Positions 1-7,245 of a DNA stretch of 37,449 nucleotides are shown here, piece by piece. A program made the translations under genes and the position numbers. The first letter of the stretch is position 1. Each line of letters starts with the position of its first letter. The notes beneath the pieces were generated by a model that was not told the origin of the DNA, made no database searches, and was given only the letters and a program-made list of their open reading frames with translations. The stretch is from a virus: IMG/VR virus record IMGVR_UViG_3300036832_001742, positions 1 to 37,449 of that record. One strand, 5' to 3'.

Positions 1-127
1 GTTCATGGCGGCGAGCGCGTCGGCTTCTGCGATACGCGCTTGGCGGCTGGTGGGGTTGTCAGAGCCCGCGTGGACGAGGAGGGAGAACTTCATCGGTTCG
101 ACCTTGCCCCGGAACGACGGGGAGTAG
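1..127. repeat. Terminal direct repeat, copy 1 (assembly overlap)
   Basis: Bases 1-127 are identical to 37323-37449. An exact repeat of this length at both ends of a linear contig is the usual sign of a circular or circularly permuted molecule cut at an arbitrary point, 127 being a common assembler k-mer. The portal frame continues across it without interruption, so it is not a biological boundary. The unique genome is 37,322 bp. Confidence 0.95.
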
Positions 128-1683
128 AAGTGACGCGAGGCCAAGAGGAGGGCTGAGTTCTCACCGTTGGGGCCCACGATGGCGACCTGTCGGGGGACGT
201 CGTAGTTCTGGATCATCATGTGGGCCAAGAGTCGGTAGGTTTCGCCGAGGGTGCGTTCGAGATTACGAACAGAAGAACGGATGCGGACAAACCCAGCCTC
301 TTGCGTAGCTTGCATAGTTTGCGCTGCCTGACGGTCCTTCGGTTGCTGGCCCTTCTGGACCCCGGACAATCCACTGATGTTCTCCATTCGACTGATCCAG
401 AACTGGATGAGGTTCTGCACGTCCTGGGACATCTTGGGGGGTTCCAGCCACATGGGCTTCTGGCCCTGCGCGTTGGCCATCTTCTGGTCGAGGGTGAGCC
501 GTACTCCGGGGCGGTTGTTGATCGAGGTGCGTTCGAGGCCGCTGCCCTTGACGTCTAAGAAGATGGGGTTGCCGACGAGCTCGACGTTGCCCTGGTAGGA
601 CGCCAGTAGGCGGTTGATGGCGACCTGACAAGGTGCCAGGTGACTGACGATGGGGGTCGGCCAGAACTCCCCCATCTCCTCGTCGACGTAACGGGTGTAG
701 GGGTGACGACTGAACTCGTAAAGGTCATGCGCCAGTTCGTCGAAGAGAACGACGTTGCCGGTGTAAACCACGCAGCGCCACTCGTCGTAAACAACTCGTT
801 CGTCCTCGCCCTGGGTGGGGTCGGTGGTCTCACGGGTCTCCTCCCAGTTCTCGAGCATCCAACAGGTGTAGACGTTGACCCCTTCGGAGAGGATCTGGTC
901 GGTCGACTTGGAGGACTGGCCGGGGAGGCCCCAGGTGGTCGATGTGCTGCCGGGGAGATTGCCCGGCATCGCCATGGGATATTGGCTGCTGGACGACTGG
1001 GACGGCCGGGCGATGTCGTCACCGCGTTGGCCGTAGAGGTAGGCCGCCTTGATGGACTCGATGTCGGCGGTGGGGAATCGGCGCTGTATCTGGTCGAAGG
1101 TCATCTTCTCGACCTCGAACATGTAGGTGCACTCGTCGAGGGAGCGGGCGTTGGGGTCGGGGTAGAAGTTCCACACGTCGACGCGTTTGAGGCAGATGTT
1201 GCCCAGGCCCTCTTCGAGGCCCGAGTCCCAGACGGCTTTGAACAGCCCGCAACCGAATTGGGCGGCGTCCCAGAGGGCCAAGATGACTTCTTTGTCCCAG
1301 CCCTGGTTGACGAACTCGGACTCGAAGAGTTGCTCCATGTGGTCCGCCAGGGTGCGGACGTGCTGGGCGTAGGGGTCACCGGGCAGCGCGGAGGGGGCGA
1401 CGTTGGGCTGGATCTTCTGGTCGGTCATCCAGGCGATGCGCGACGAGAGGATGGGCCAGATCTCAGAGTCGGTGACGTTGGGCGTCCACGGCGACTGGGT
1501 GTCGAGGCTGTACTGCTTGTTGGTGGTGAGGAGGTAGTTGCGCCGCCAGTTGGCCTGGTACTTCTTCTTCTCCTGGCGGGCCAGCTCGTACATCTGGGCC
1601 AGGCGTTGGGTGAGCTCGTAGTCGTCGTAGTTCGGGTCCGGTGGGGCGGGGGCGTCTGTTTGGGTGTCGAGAAGGTTGGTCAT
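1..1683 (-). CDS. Portal protein (N-terminal 561 codons; continues at 37322-37143)
   Basis: This is the dodecameric head-vertex ring through which DNA enters and leaves the capsid and onto which the terminase docks. The frame opens at the ATG at 1683 (MTNLLDTQTDAPAPPDPNYD), stays open to base 1 and continues in the other end of the contig to a TAA at 37143-37145. The joined protein is 620 aa, of podovirus/P22-like portal size. An early stretch is rich in Lys/Trp/Arg (QEKKKYQANWRRNYL), typical of portals, the middle part resembles other portal cores, and the C-terminus is Gln/Ala/Gly-rich. The start overlaps the upstream zinc-ribbon gene by ATGA. TerL and TerS lie just upstream. Assignment rests on size, synteny and sequence character. 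Confidence 0.85.
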   Translation of the reverse strand, partial: MTNLLDTQTDAPAPPDPNYDDYELTQRLAQMYELARQEKKKYQANWRRNYLLTTNKQYSLDTQSPWTPNVTDSEIWPILSSRIAWMTDQKIQPNVAPSALPGDPYAQHVRTLADHMEQLFESEFVNQGWDKEVILALWDAAQFGCGLFKAVWDSGLEEGLGNICLKRVDVWNFYPDPNARSLDECTYMFEVEKMTFDQIQRRFPTADIESIKAAYLYGQRGDDIARPSQSSSSQYPMAMPGNLPGSTSTTWGLPGQSSKSTDQILSEGVNVYTCWMLENWEETRETTDPTQGEDERVVYDEWRCVVYTGNVVLFDELAHDLYEFSRHPYTRYVDEEMGEFWPTPIVSHLAPCQVAINRLLASYQGNVELVGNPIFLDVKGSGLERTSINNRPGVRLTLDQKMANAQGQKPMWLEPPKMSQDVQNLIQFWISRMENISGLSGVQKGQQPKDRQAAQTMQATQEAGFVRIRSSVRNLERTLGETYRLLAHMMIQNYDVPRQVAIVGPNGENSALLLASRHFYSPSFRGKVEPMKFSLLVHAGSDNPTSRQARIAEADALAAMN

Positions 1684-1874
1684 GGGATTCCTTCTGGGTG
1701 GCGACGCTCTACAGTGCAGATGGCACAGTAGATCGCCTTGGCGAAGATGGGCGATAGCCACGTCACGCCACGCCCGCAGTTGTCGCATTTGTACCGCCCT
1801 GCCATCTTGCCAACAGGCGGCATCACTCCAATCTCACGCCATCTCGCGACAAGGTCGGGGCCGTAGTCACTCAT
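1680..1874 (-). CDS. Small zinc-ribbon protein, 64 aa
   Basis: The 64-residue protein has two CxxC knuckles (CDNCGRG at about 30-36 and CAIC at about 51-54), the signature of a one-domain zinc ribbon. The N-terminus is amphipathic (DLVARWREIG). It lies between an FmdB-like gene and the portal; its stop overlaps the portal start as ATGA, so the two are probably translationally coupled. Function unknown; a structural or nucleic-acid-binding accessory of head assembly would fit. Confidence 0.7.
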   Translation of the reverse strand: MSDYGPDLVARWREIGVMPPVGKMAGRYKCDNCGRGVTWLSPIFAKAIYCAICTVERRHPEGIP

Positions 1875-1882
1875 GTGAGGTG

Positions 1883-2239
1883 TCAGGGCAGGGGATCATT
1901 CCAGGCCTTTCGCTGTTCATCGAGACCCTCGTCGGTGACTCCGTGGGCGCTCGGGTCGCGCATCTCGGCCGGCGTCAGGTACTCGAGGTTGTGCTCGATA
2001 CCGGTGCGTTCGGACTGCTCGTCGGAGTGCCGGGCCAGGGCGTCACGCAGCTCGCGGGTGTTGTTGACGTACTGGCCGGTGGCGACGTTGAAGTGTTCGG
2101 GGACCGATGTTCTGGTCTGGAAGATGTACTGGCGGGTGGGGGCGGGGTTGGCACAGACCGGGCACGGGGGCACGTCGGTGCGCGAGAAGGTGATGAACAG
2201 GTTCTTGCAGGCAACGCAGCGGAATTGATATTCCTTCAC
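1883..2239 (-). CDS. FmdB-like zinc-ribbon protein, 118 aa
   Basis: The N-terminus has the FmdB/zinc-ribbon pattern: an aromatic start (MKEYQFRC) followed by CxxC (CVAC) and a second knuckle (CPVCANP) about 17 residues later. The remainder is charged and probably helical. Small FmdB-like ribbons are often found beside terminase and portal genes in actinophages, as here, 16 bp downstream of terL. No catalytic motif is visible; a role in late regulation or packaging is inference. Confidence 0.65.
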   Translation of the reverse strand: MKEYQFRCVACKNLFITFSRTDVPPCPVCANPAPTRQYIFQTRTSVPEHFNVATGQYVNNTRELRDALARHSDEQSERTGIEHNLEYLTPAEMRDPSAHGVTDEGLDEQRKAWNDPLP

Positions 2240-2255
2240 CGGGGTTCCAGGATAC

Positions 2256-4877
2256 TCATGACACCGCTTCCCATGGTGGTTTGTTGAAGAGATCGTGGAT
2301 CTCGGCCTCGGCCTGCTCTTCGTGGGGGAGCGTGGCCTCGGTCATCGTCGAGACCACCGCGATGGCCATCGCCATGACGGCGTCGTCGGAGAGGCCGTCA
2401 GAGGCCGGTCCCATCTCGCCGTTCTGCAGGTAGACGTAGTTCTCCATCTGGTCGTGGGTGATGCGGTCGTGGATGGTGAAGACGCCCCGCTGCGCCAAGA
2501 GGAACTTGACCTTCTCCATGGCCCAGTGCTTGCGCTGGTAGTTGGTCGACCAGCCCCACGAGGTGGAGACCTTGCCCGGGGCCTTGTCGGCCCAGCGGTG
2601 CTGCCACAGGTCGGGGTAGGAGTTGTCCAAGATGACACCGATGGTGGCGTAGCCCGGGCCCTCGATCTCACAGTTGAGCAGGGCCGTGTTGTAGTAGTAG
2701 GCGAGCATCATGAGCTGGTGGGCGAAGGGCACGGCGTCGAGGTGTTGGTGGAAGACCGCGACCTGCTCGAAGGTGAAGCGGTTGATGACCTGGATGCACG
2801 CCTTGTCGCCGTAGGTGGTCTTGGTGGGGTCACCGGCCACCACGTAGCGGGCCTTGAGGGGATCGCGCCCGGGTGACTTGAAGATGGTGAGCGGGCCGGT
2901 GGCGTCGCGGATGAACTTGATGGTGCCCTTGTCGTTGACCAACATGCCCTTGACACCGCTGTCGACGCTGGTGTGCTCGTCGAGGCGTTGGAGCGGGAAC
3001 ACGTTGCGGCCAGTGGAGAGGAAGCTCTCGTTGGGGGTGCACGGAAATTCCTGCTTGAAAAGTTCGTCGTCGCCCAGGCAGTCGTTGACGATGGTGTGGC
3101 GGCGCCAGGCCAGTTGTCCCAGCGACAGGCCGAACTCGCGCGCGAGCTCGCGTTCTTCCTTCAACAGTTCGTACGACTTGAGTGTCGTGGTGGGGAAGGA
3201 GTACTCCTCGTGTTTGAACCAAGGGAAGAAGAGAGGGACGTACTGGGACTCGCCTCGCACCGCCCGCGTCCACTCCTCGTGGAACCAGTTCCCGACCCCG
3301 TTGGCCGTCGACTCCAAGATGACAATGGTGCCGTGCTTGTAGGGCACGCTCTGGTTGAGTCCCACCATGAGTCTTTCCGGCTCGTCCCAGAACGCGCACT
3401 CTGAGTTCGACACGATGCCCGACGGGGTCTCGAAGTTGTGGTCGGGGTGATCGACCTCGATGTCCCATGTCGGCGCTCTTTCATCGGGCACCACACTCTT
3501 GACCCGCACGAAACATTGCCCATCGACGAAGCGGTACTTCTTGATCCATGGCCGTGTCAGACCGTCGCAGAAGTTGTTCACCCAAATCGGTTTCGTCGCG
3601 ATGCCATAGCGCCGTCGGTTGTCGTAGAAGGCCAGGCCACCGTGTCGGCCGAGCATGTCGCCGATACGGTTTATGTTCCGGGCTATCCGTTCATGCACGC
3701 TCGTAGCCGTCGTCCTGATCTTCTGAGTCTTAGAACCGTCACCGTCCAGGTAACCCTCCATGATGCCGGCGAAGAAATCGAGATTGCCGAACGGGGGAAC
3801 ATGCTTGTTCTCCACCCGTCCGCACAGCTCATCGAGAGCGTGAGCCATGAAGACATCGTTGAACTCCGCGACTTCAGTGCGGGTTCCGGCACGACGGATC
3901 TTTCGGGGGGGATTCGCGAAGAACTTCGCGACGTTGTCGACAAAGGTCTCGCCCTGCTTGTACCCGAAGCTGACGCGGTTGCGTTTCTTGGAGATATGAC
4001 CCTCGGCAAGGTAGTAGCCGACCAGGTAGCCGAACTCGGCGTCGAGGTCGAATACCCGATGGCTGACACGTGAGGTGCCGCCATGTTGAGGTCGACCGGC
4101 GAAGGGAACCGAACATTCCCATTTCAGCGCAGACGTGAACCGGTACTTGGGCTTCGCGATCCAGTCCTGTGATGTGAGATGACCAACCGTCTTGTAACCC
4201 TCGATGGTCAACACCTTGTGCTCGGGGGTCGCGACCAGATCCTCGTTGCCGAGCCACATCCGTACCCGGTACGTCTCGCGTTCTCCGGTGGCAGTCTTGG
4301 CCGAGATGGGCGCTATTGCCCCCGATGACGTGAACACCCGATCTCCGAGCTCAACTGCTTTGATCGGCTTGGACGAACCATCGGCCAGCACCACCAGGGA
4401 ATCTTGGTGCAGGCAACAGTGCACGGCGTGGTAGGTGAAGGATCTCCCGCTCCCCGCGTTTTTTGCGGTGGCGACCGACATCGACGAACGGGTCTCGACC
4501 CATGACAGAGACTTGATGGTGTTGTGCTTCTCGGTGTAGAGGGGGTTGAACGGCCACTCCTCCCACATGAGCTTGGTCATGTCGAAGAGGTGCTGGGCCG
4601 CTTTGGTCTCGTGCGCGATGACGAGAGAGCGCGTGCCGGGGTGCAGGAAGGTCCAGTTGAACAGGGTGCCTTCGCTCATGGTCGAAACCCCGAGCTGCCG
4701 GCCCTTAAGACAGATGATGCGGACGGGAAGGCCGAGGTTGTACTGGCGTTCGATCTCTATGCGCAGCGCGTCCTGGGCCCAGGCGAACGGTTCGGACAGG
4801 TCGATGCGCTCAACCTTTAGGTCCTTCTTCTGGATCGTCAGGAGTTCCGTCCACGGGCGTAAACGGAGAGGTTGCAT
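2256..4877 (-). CDS. terL: Terminase large subunit with in-frame intein
   Basis: This is the ATP-driven DNA packaging motor and headful/cos nuclease. The 873-aa precursor carries a 337-residue intein, leaving about 536 residues after splicing, normal for TerL. The Walker A variant is KGRQLGVST (residues 58-66). The Walker B region is rebuilt by splicing as HC + SECAFWDE. The RNase H-like nuclease domain shows AGDPTKTTYGDK, CEIEGPG and SDDAVMAMA as its three acidic motifs. The frame is open up to 5192, but upstream sequence there is a shadow of terS; the first credible start is the ATG at 4877 (MQPLRLRPW), overlapping terS by 68 bp. The Walker A arginine is a CGG codon, which bears on the CCG tRNAs discussed elsewhere. 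Confidence 0.95.
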   Translation of the reverse strand: MQPLRLRPWTELLTIQKKDLKVERIDLSEPFAWAQDALRIEIERQYNLGLPVRIICLKGRQLGVSTMSEGTLFNWTFLHPGTRSLVIAHETKAAQHLFDMTKLMWEEWPFNPLYTEKHNTIKSLSWVETRSSMSVATAKNAGSGRSFTYHAVHCCLHQDSLVVLADGSSKPIKAVELGDRVFTSSGAIAPISAKTATGERETYRVRMWLGNEDLVATPEHKVLTIEGYKTVGHLTSQDWIAKPKYRFTSALKWECSVPFAGRPQHGGTSRVSHRVFDLDAEFGYLVGYYLAEGHISKKRNRVSFGYKQGETFVDNVAKFFANPPRKIRRAGTRTEVAEFNDVFMAHALDELCGRVENKHVPPFGNLDFFAGIMEGYLDGDGSKTQKIRTTATSVHERIARNINRIGDMLGRHGGLAFYDNRRRYGIATKPIWVNNFCDGLTRPWIKKYRFVDGQCFVRVKSVVPDERAPTWDIEVDHPDHNFETPSGIVSNSECAFWDEPERLMVGLNQSVPYKHGTIVILESTANGVGNWFHEEWTRAVRGESQYVPLFFPWFKHEEYSFPTTTLKSYELLKEERELAREFGLSLGQLAWRRHTIVNDCLGDDELFKQEFPCTPNESFLSTGRNVFPLQRLDEHTSVDSGVKGMLVNDKGTIKFIRDATGPLTIFKSPGRDPLKARYVVAGDPTKTTYGDKACIQVINRFTFEQVAVFHQHLDAVPFAHQLMMLAYYYNTALLNCEIEGPGYATIGVILDNSYPDLWQHRWADKAPGKVSTSWGWSTNYQRKHWAMEKVKFLLAQRGVFTIHDRITHDQMENYVYLQNGEMGPASDGLSDDAVMAMAIAVVSTMTEATLPHEEQAEAEIHDLFNKPPWEAVS
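3405..4415 (-). other. Intein with LAGLIDADG homing endonuclease inside TerL
   Basis: This self-splicing element lies in frame at TerL residues 155-491 (337 aa). Block A is CLHQDSLVVLADG, with Cys1 as the splice nucleophile. Block B is LVATPEHKVL (TxxH). The endonuclease motifs are LVGYYLAEG (intein residues about 131-139) and IMEGYLDGDG (about 218-227). Block F is WDIEVDHPDHNFETPSG and the C-terminal block is GIVSN followed by extein Ser+1. The usual penultimate His is replaced by Ser. Insertion falls at the Walker B motif, a highly conserved target that favours re-invasion and makes splicing necessary for packaging. Boundaries are inferred from motifs and from restoration of the SECAFWDE extein motif. 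Confidence 0.93.
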
Positions 4878-5289
4878 AGATGGACCCGGCTTGGGGGTCG
4901 GGGACTCCGATGCCGGCGAAGAGATCACTGAGCTGGTCACGCATGCGTCCCAGCTCTTCGGGGGACTGCTTGCCCAAGATGACCGACTGGCGCGAGAGCA
5001 GGGTGGTGATGAACTGGCGGCGCGTGGCCGAGGGCGCCGATTCGAGAATGTCGAGCGCGTCCTGGTAGGCGTGCCACATGAGGAAGGACATGGCTTCGGA
5101 GATCTCGGCGGTCCCGAACTTCTCGACGTGCAGATCGGCCTGCAGGTCCTTGATGGCGGCGACGTCGACGAGAAAGGCCTTGGCCAGCGCACTCGGGGGC
5201 ACGCCGACTTCGAGCAGGCGGGTGCAGACGGCTTCGAGCCAGTCGGGGGCGGACGAGTCGAGCGTCCATGGGTCAGGCGACGGCGCCAT
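4810..5289 (-). CDS. terS: Terminase small subunit, 159 aa
   Basis: The small subunit recognises pac/cos DNA and stimulates TerL. It sits directly upstream of terL with a 68-bp overlap, the canonical order. Residues about 20-45 (LLEVGVPPSALAKAFLVDVA) resemble a helix-turn-helix, followed by a long helical region (about 55-125) suited to ring oligomerisation and an acidic Pro-rich tail, all usual for TerS. The ATG at 5289 overlaps the upstream gene's stop by 17 bp. Sequence similarity alone is weak; position is the main argument. Confidence 0.75.
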   Translation of the reverse strand: MAPSPDPWTLDSSAPDWLEAVCTRLLEVGVPPSALAKAFLVDVAAIKDLQADLHVEKFGTAEISEAMSFLMWHAYQDALDILESAPSATRRQFITTLLSRQSVILGKQSPEELGRMRDQLSDLFAGIGVPDPQAGSIYATSPFTPVDGTPDDPEEGPKG

Positions 5290-5566
5290 GGTGCCTGCGC
5301 GTGATCGACACGTCGAGGGAGAGGCCGTAGGAGTCGCCGAGCACGGTGGCGGCCTCGCGGTATTCGGGCGGGACCTTGAAGGTGACCATCCAGTCCCCGT
5401 TGGCGGCGGAGAGGAGCTTAAAGATGGTGGCCTCGAACTCGGTGTGCTCGAAAACCGGCGGGGCGGCGTTGGTGCGGCGCTGGTAGCGCCTGGCCCCTTC
5501 TACTCGCTCGTCGCGGGGAAAAGCGGCTCGGAGCCGTTCGGCGGCGTCGACGAGACCACTCGCCAC
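5273..5566 (-). CDS. Small conserved-looking protein upstream of terS, about 97 aa
   Basis: The C-terminal 60 residues look like a genuine folded domain (TIFKLLSAANGDWMVTFKVP, then EYREAATVLGDSYGLSLDV). The frame is open as far as 5953, but that N-terminal part is the Gly/Asp-rich shadow of the neighbouring membrane gene. I chose the GTG at 5566, which overlaps that gene by 67 bp; an ATG at 5389 would give only 38 aa and lose protein-like sequence. Function unknown. Position between a membrane protein and terS suggests a late-operon accessory. Confidence 0.5.
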   Translation of the reverse strand: MASGLVDAAERLRAAFPRDERVEGARRYQRRTNAAPPVFEHTEFEATIFKLLSAANGDWMVTFKVPPEYREAATVLGDSYGLSLDVSITRRHHGAVA

Positions 5567-5946
5567 TCGTTCGGTCTCTCCTCCTCCTGCTCGCGTCGCA
5601 ACGCCTCCACCACGTTGTTCGGCAACCCTTCGTAGGTTTCGATCCCCGGCGTCGACTGCTTCTCGCTCGAGGTACTCGGCGAGTCCGCCGTCATCGCCCC
5701 CCGTTCGCGGCCAAGGTAGAGGTCCACGATCATCTCCCGGGCCTCCTTGGCCTCCTTGCCCGCCAGCTCGGTCAAGTCGGCCGACACCATCTCGGTCGTC
5801 CGGTTCTGCGTCCTCACCGTATCGCTCAAGGCCGCCATCACCGTTCTGGTCGTCGCCTCCGCCGCCCGCTGCGAACGGATCGAAAGCCAGGTCACAAGGG
5901 TGATAGCCGCCGCCGAGAAGCACAGAATCGAGATCGTCGTCGCCAT
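5500..5946 (-). CDS. N-terminally membrane-anchored coiled-coil protein, 148 aa
   Basis: Residues about 4-21 form one hydrophobic segment (ISILCFSAAAITLVTWL), followed by RSQR, consistent with a single-pass membrane protein with a cytoplasmic tail. The remainder is charged and helical (ELAGKEAKEAREMIVDLYLG; EALRREQEEERPNEW). It is the first gene of the leftward late array, directly downstream of the structured 5.95-6.33 kb region. A holin/spanin-like or envelope role is possible; no specific family is recognised. Confidence 0.65.
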   Translation of the reverse strand: MATTISILCFSAAAITLVTWLSIRSQRAAEATTRTVMAALSDTVRTQNRTTEMVSADLTELAGKEAKEAREMIVDLYLGRERGAMTADSPSTSSEKQSTPGIETYEGLPNNVVEALRREQEEERPNEWRVVSSTPPNGSEPLFPATSE

Positions 5947-5972
5947 CGGGCATTAGGCAGTTCTGGTCCTGG

Positions 5973-6001
5973 TTTTTTTTCAGTCTGTCCCATTTTTTTT
6001 T
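5973..6001. promoter_or_regulatory. Phased A/T tracts upstream of the leftward late array
   Basis: Two homopolymer tracts (8 T at 5973-5980, 9 T at 5993-6001 on plus) start 20 bp apart, about two helical turns, as expected for intrinsically bent DNA or a UP-like element. On the minus strand TTGACC (6005-6010) lies just upstream, a reasonable -35; the -10 is unclear. They stand out in this G+C-rich genome and precede the first late gene at 5946. Confidence 0.45.
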
Positions 6002-6072
6002 CGGGGGTCAAGGGACCCGTAAGGGAAACCCACCGATCCGAGCCCCGCTGTGTCCACAGACGATTTCGCCAT

Positions 6073-6089
6073 TCCGAGCGAAGCTCGGA
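6073..6089. other. Perfect 7-bp hairpin in the divergent region
   Basis: TCCGAGC and GCTCGGA are separated by the 3-nt loop GAA. It is one of several inverted repeats in the 5947-6334 non-coding stretch; another is GGGTGC-TT-GCACCC at 6140-6153. No T-run follows, so it is probably a DNA or RNA structural element rather than a terminator. Confidence 0.5.
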
Positions 6090-6192
6090 GGCTGGGTCAA
6101 ATGGGAACCGACGCCGGCGAGCTCGTCGACAGGGGGTGGGGGTGCTTGCACCCATGGTGCTAGGGACCCCCCGGTACGCGTGCGGAGGGAGC

Positions 6193-6219
6193 GGAGGGAG
6201 GGAGCAGCTCCCTCCCTCC
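6193..6219. repeat. 27-bp palindrome (13-bp arms, 1-nt centre)
   Basis: GGAGGGAGGGAGC, one A, then GCTCCCTCCCTCC form a perfect inverted repeat with a strong purine/pyrimidine strand bias and runs of G that could also support a quadruplex. It lies in the non-coding gap between the divergent transcription units, upstream of terS. Candidate roles are packaging-site (pac/cos) element, origin component or a transcription barrier. Confidence 0.6.
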
Positions 6220-6254
6220 TGACGTCAAGAAAAGAGCCACCTGACCTGGCACAG

Positions 6255-6268
6255 ACAACCTTGGTTGT
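6255..6268. promoter_or_regulatory. Dyad ACAACC-TT-GGTTGT, possible operator
   Basis: A perfect 6-bp inverted repeat with a 2-bp centre lies upstream of the rightward small genes. The same half-site ACAACC recurs at 7186-7191, just upstream of the HTH gene at 6921-7193, within overlapping GTTG/CAAC dyads. Inference: a shared operator for that HTH protein. Confidence 0.4.
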
Positions 6269-6334
6269 GTAGACTCATGTCCACGGATCCGCCAAGGTGG
6301 CGGCCGTAGATAGACCAGCGACGGCAAGGACCGC

Positions 6335-6430
6335 TTGGCCTGCGGAGCTCGCGGCTACTGGCACTCAATGTGGAAAGCACCCGATGACGCAACCGTGACG
6401 TGCTCGCGGTGCGCCAAGCGCGCCGGCTAG
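6335..6430 (+). CDS. Possible 31-aa Cys-motif peptide (TTG start)
   Basis: Translation gives a protein-like sequence ending in SMWKAPDDATVTCSRCAKRAG, with one Cys at residue 3 and a CxxC near the end, a plausible small zinc site. An in-frame TAG at 6311 limits the start; TTG at 6335 has AAGGA four bases upstream, and the only later start is an ATG at 6368. It may be a very small gene or the remnant of a longer decayed one. Confidence 0.35.
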   Translation: MACGARGYWHSMWKAPDDATVTCSRCAKRAG

Positions 6431-6504
6431 GGCAAACCAGCGACCGCCCATTTCGAGAGAGATGGGCGTGCGGTGGAGAGTCCACCTAGATAGGAGAAAC
6501 CGAG

Positions 6505-6807
6505 ATGAAACCGTTGTACGACGACACGCCGCCCAAAGAAAAGAGCAACGCCGGCCCATGCCAACTGTGCGGACGCGGACCGGCCATCAAGCTGAAGATC
6601 CGCCGCTCCGCAGGCATAGGCGTGTTCACGAGCCTCCACACAAGCAATGAAGTCAGCCTGTGCAAGGAGTGTGGACTCAAGCTCCTTCGCCAGTGCCAAG
6701 TCCGCAGCACGCTGACGGCGTACGCCAACCCGTTCTTCGCGCCCTACGCCATCGGCCAGAACGCGAAGTGGGCGAGCCGGCTGAAGAAGCTCCCGAATCC
6801 GGTTTGA
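6505..6807 (+). CDS. Small Cys-rich protein, 100 aa
   Basis: The plus-strand ATG at 6505 is preceded by AGGAGA. The protein has CQLCG (residues about 19-23) and CKECGLKLLRQ (about 53-63), two CxxC knuckles about 31 residues apart, followed by STLTAYANPFFAPYAIGQN. The arrangement recalls a family of actinobacterial proteins with a CxxCG / CRxCG-(A/L)-x-x-R zinc motif, but without their transmembrane segments. It is isolated on the plus strand between two minus-strand arrays and may be expressed separately. Function unknown. Confidence 0.75.
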   Translation: MKPLYDDTPPKEKSNAGPCQLCGRGPAIKLKIRRSAGIGVFTSLHTSNEVSLCKECGLKLLRQCQVRSTLTAYANPFFAPYAIGQNAKWASRLKKLPNPV

Positions 6808-6908
6808 CGATCCGACGGGACGCCGAGATAGGTCTAAGCGTGCGTCAGGCAGGTCACAACTAGCCTCACCTGATCTCGCGCGGTACTCCTATCCCGCGCG
6901 GAGCGATG

Positions 6909-6933
6909 CGCCCGGGTCTTTCAGGCCCGGGCG
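6909..6933. terminator. Convergent hairpin terminator
   Basis: CGCCCGGG and CCCGGGCG (8-bp arms) flank a 9-nt loop, followed on plus by TTGT. It lies between the rightward 6505 gene and the end of the leftward HTH gene, whose stop falls in the loop, so it can serve both directions. T-tails are short in both directions. Confidence 0.6.
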
Positions 6934-7193
6934 TTGTCGCGTCTCCGCGCCAGGTCCATGAAACGCTTGCGCGCCCCCTGGTGGCTGATCCCCAGTGCAT
7001 TGCCGATCTCGAGCCACGTCGCACCGTTGGCGCGCGCGCCGAGCGCGGCCGAGACGATCATGGTTTCGGCCAGCTCGCGGTAGCCGGCGGCCTCGCGCAG
7101 CTCGTCGAGGTGGTGGTCGCGCTCGCGCAGGTTCACCTCGCCGCGACGTTGGTCCACCACCACGGTGCCCATTGTACCTTGTTGCACAACCAA
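6921..7193 (-). CDS. Small HTH DNA-binding protein, about 90 aa
   Basis: The C-terminal half carries a clear helix-turn-helix (GATWLEIGNALGISHQGARK), a type common in actinobacterial and phage regulators. The middle is acidic and helical (RERDHHLDELREAAG). The first start in frame is TTG at 7193; ATG at 7172 is equally possible, with a TACAAT-like -10 just upstream. The promoter region contains ACAACC/GTTG dyads resembling the 6255-6268 dyad, suggesting autoregulation and control of the 6.3-6.8 kb genes. It lies directly downstream of tRNA unit 1. Confidence 0.75.
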   Translation of the reverse strand: MVVQQGTMGTVVVDQRRGEVNLRERDHHLDELREAAGYRELAETMIVSAALGARANGATWLEIGNALGISHQGARKRFMDLARRRDNARA

Positions 7194-7218
7194 AGTTGCT
7201 CGGCGGGGTACGCGACAA

Positions 7219-7240
7219 GGCCCCCACCGAAGTGAGGGCC
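7219..7240 (-). terminator. UUCG-loop terminator of tRNA unit 1
   Basis: On the minus strand GGCCCTCAC-TTCG-GTGGGGGCC forms a 9-bp stem with one U-G pair and a stable UUCG tetraloop, followed by TTGTC. It closes the short transcript that starts at the 7407 promoter. A matching hairpin closes unit 2. Confidence 0.7.
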
Positions 7241-7245
7241 CGTCG

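Noticed and set aside
640-1731. 363-aa plus-strand open frame opposite the portal gene
   Set aside because: Val/Gly/Leu-rich translation typical of the antisense of a high-GC gene; no start context and the opposite strand encodes a coherent portal.
4691-4708. Genome-wide reassignment of CGG from Arg to Ser by the CCG tRNAs
   Set aside because: The conserved Walker A arginine of TerL (KGRQLGVST) is encoded by CGG, so CGG must be read as Arg at least there.
4878-5192. N-terminal extension of TerL to 5192
   Set aside because: Ser/Pro/Arg-rich sequence, out of frame over the terS gene; the ATG at 4877 gives a normal TerL N-terminus.
5973-6001. Poly-T tracts as plus-strand rho-independent terminators
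   Set aside because: No stable hairpin directly precedes either tract and no rightward gene ends before them.
5892-6155. 87-aa minus-strand ORF in the divergent region
   Set aside because: Arg/Pro-rich, no ribosome-binding site, spans the A-tracts and overlaps the start of the membrane coiled-coil gene.
6804-6863. 19-aa ORF (TTGA overlap) after the 6505 gene
   Set aside because: Translation looks plausible (TIRRDAEIGLSVRQAGHN) but TTG start, tiny size and no SD leave it unsupported.
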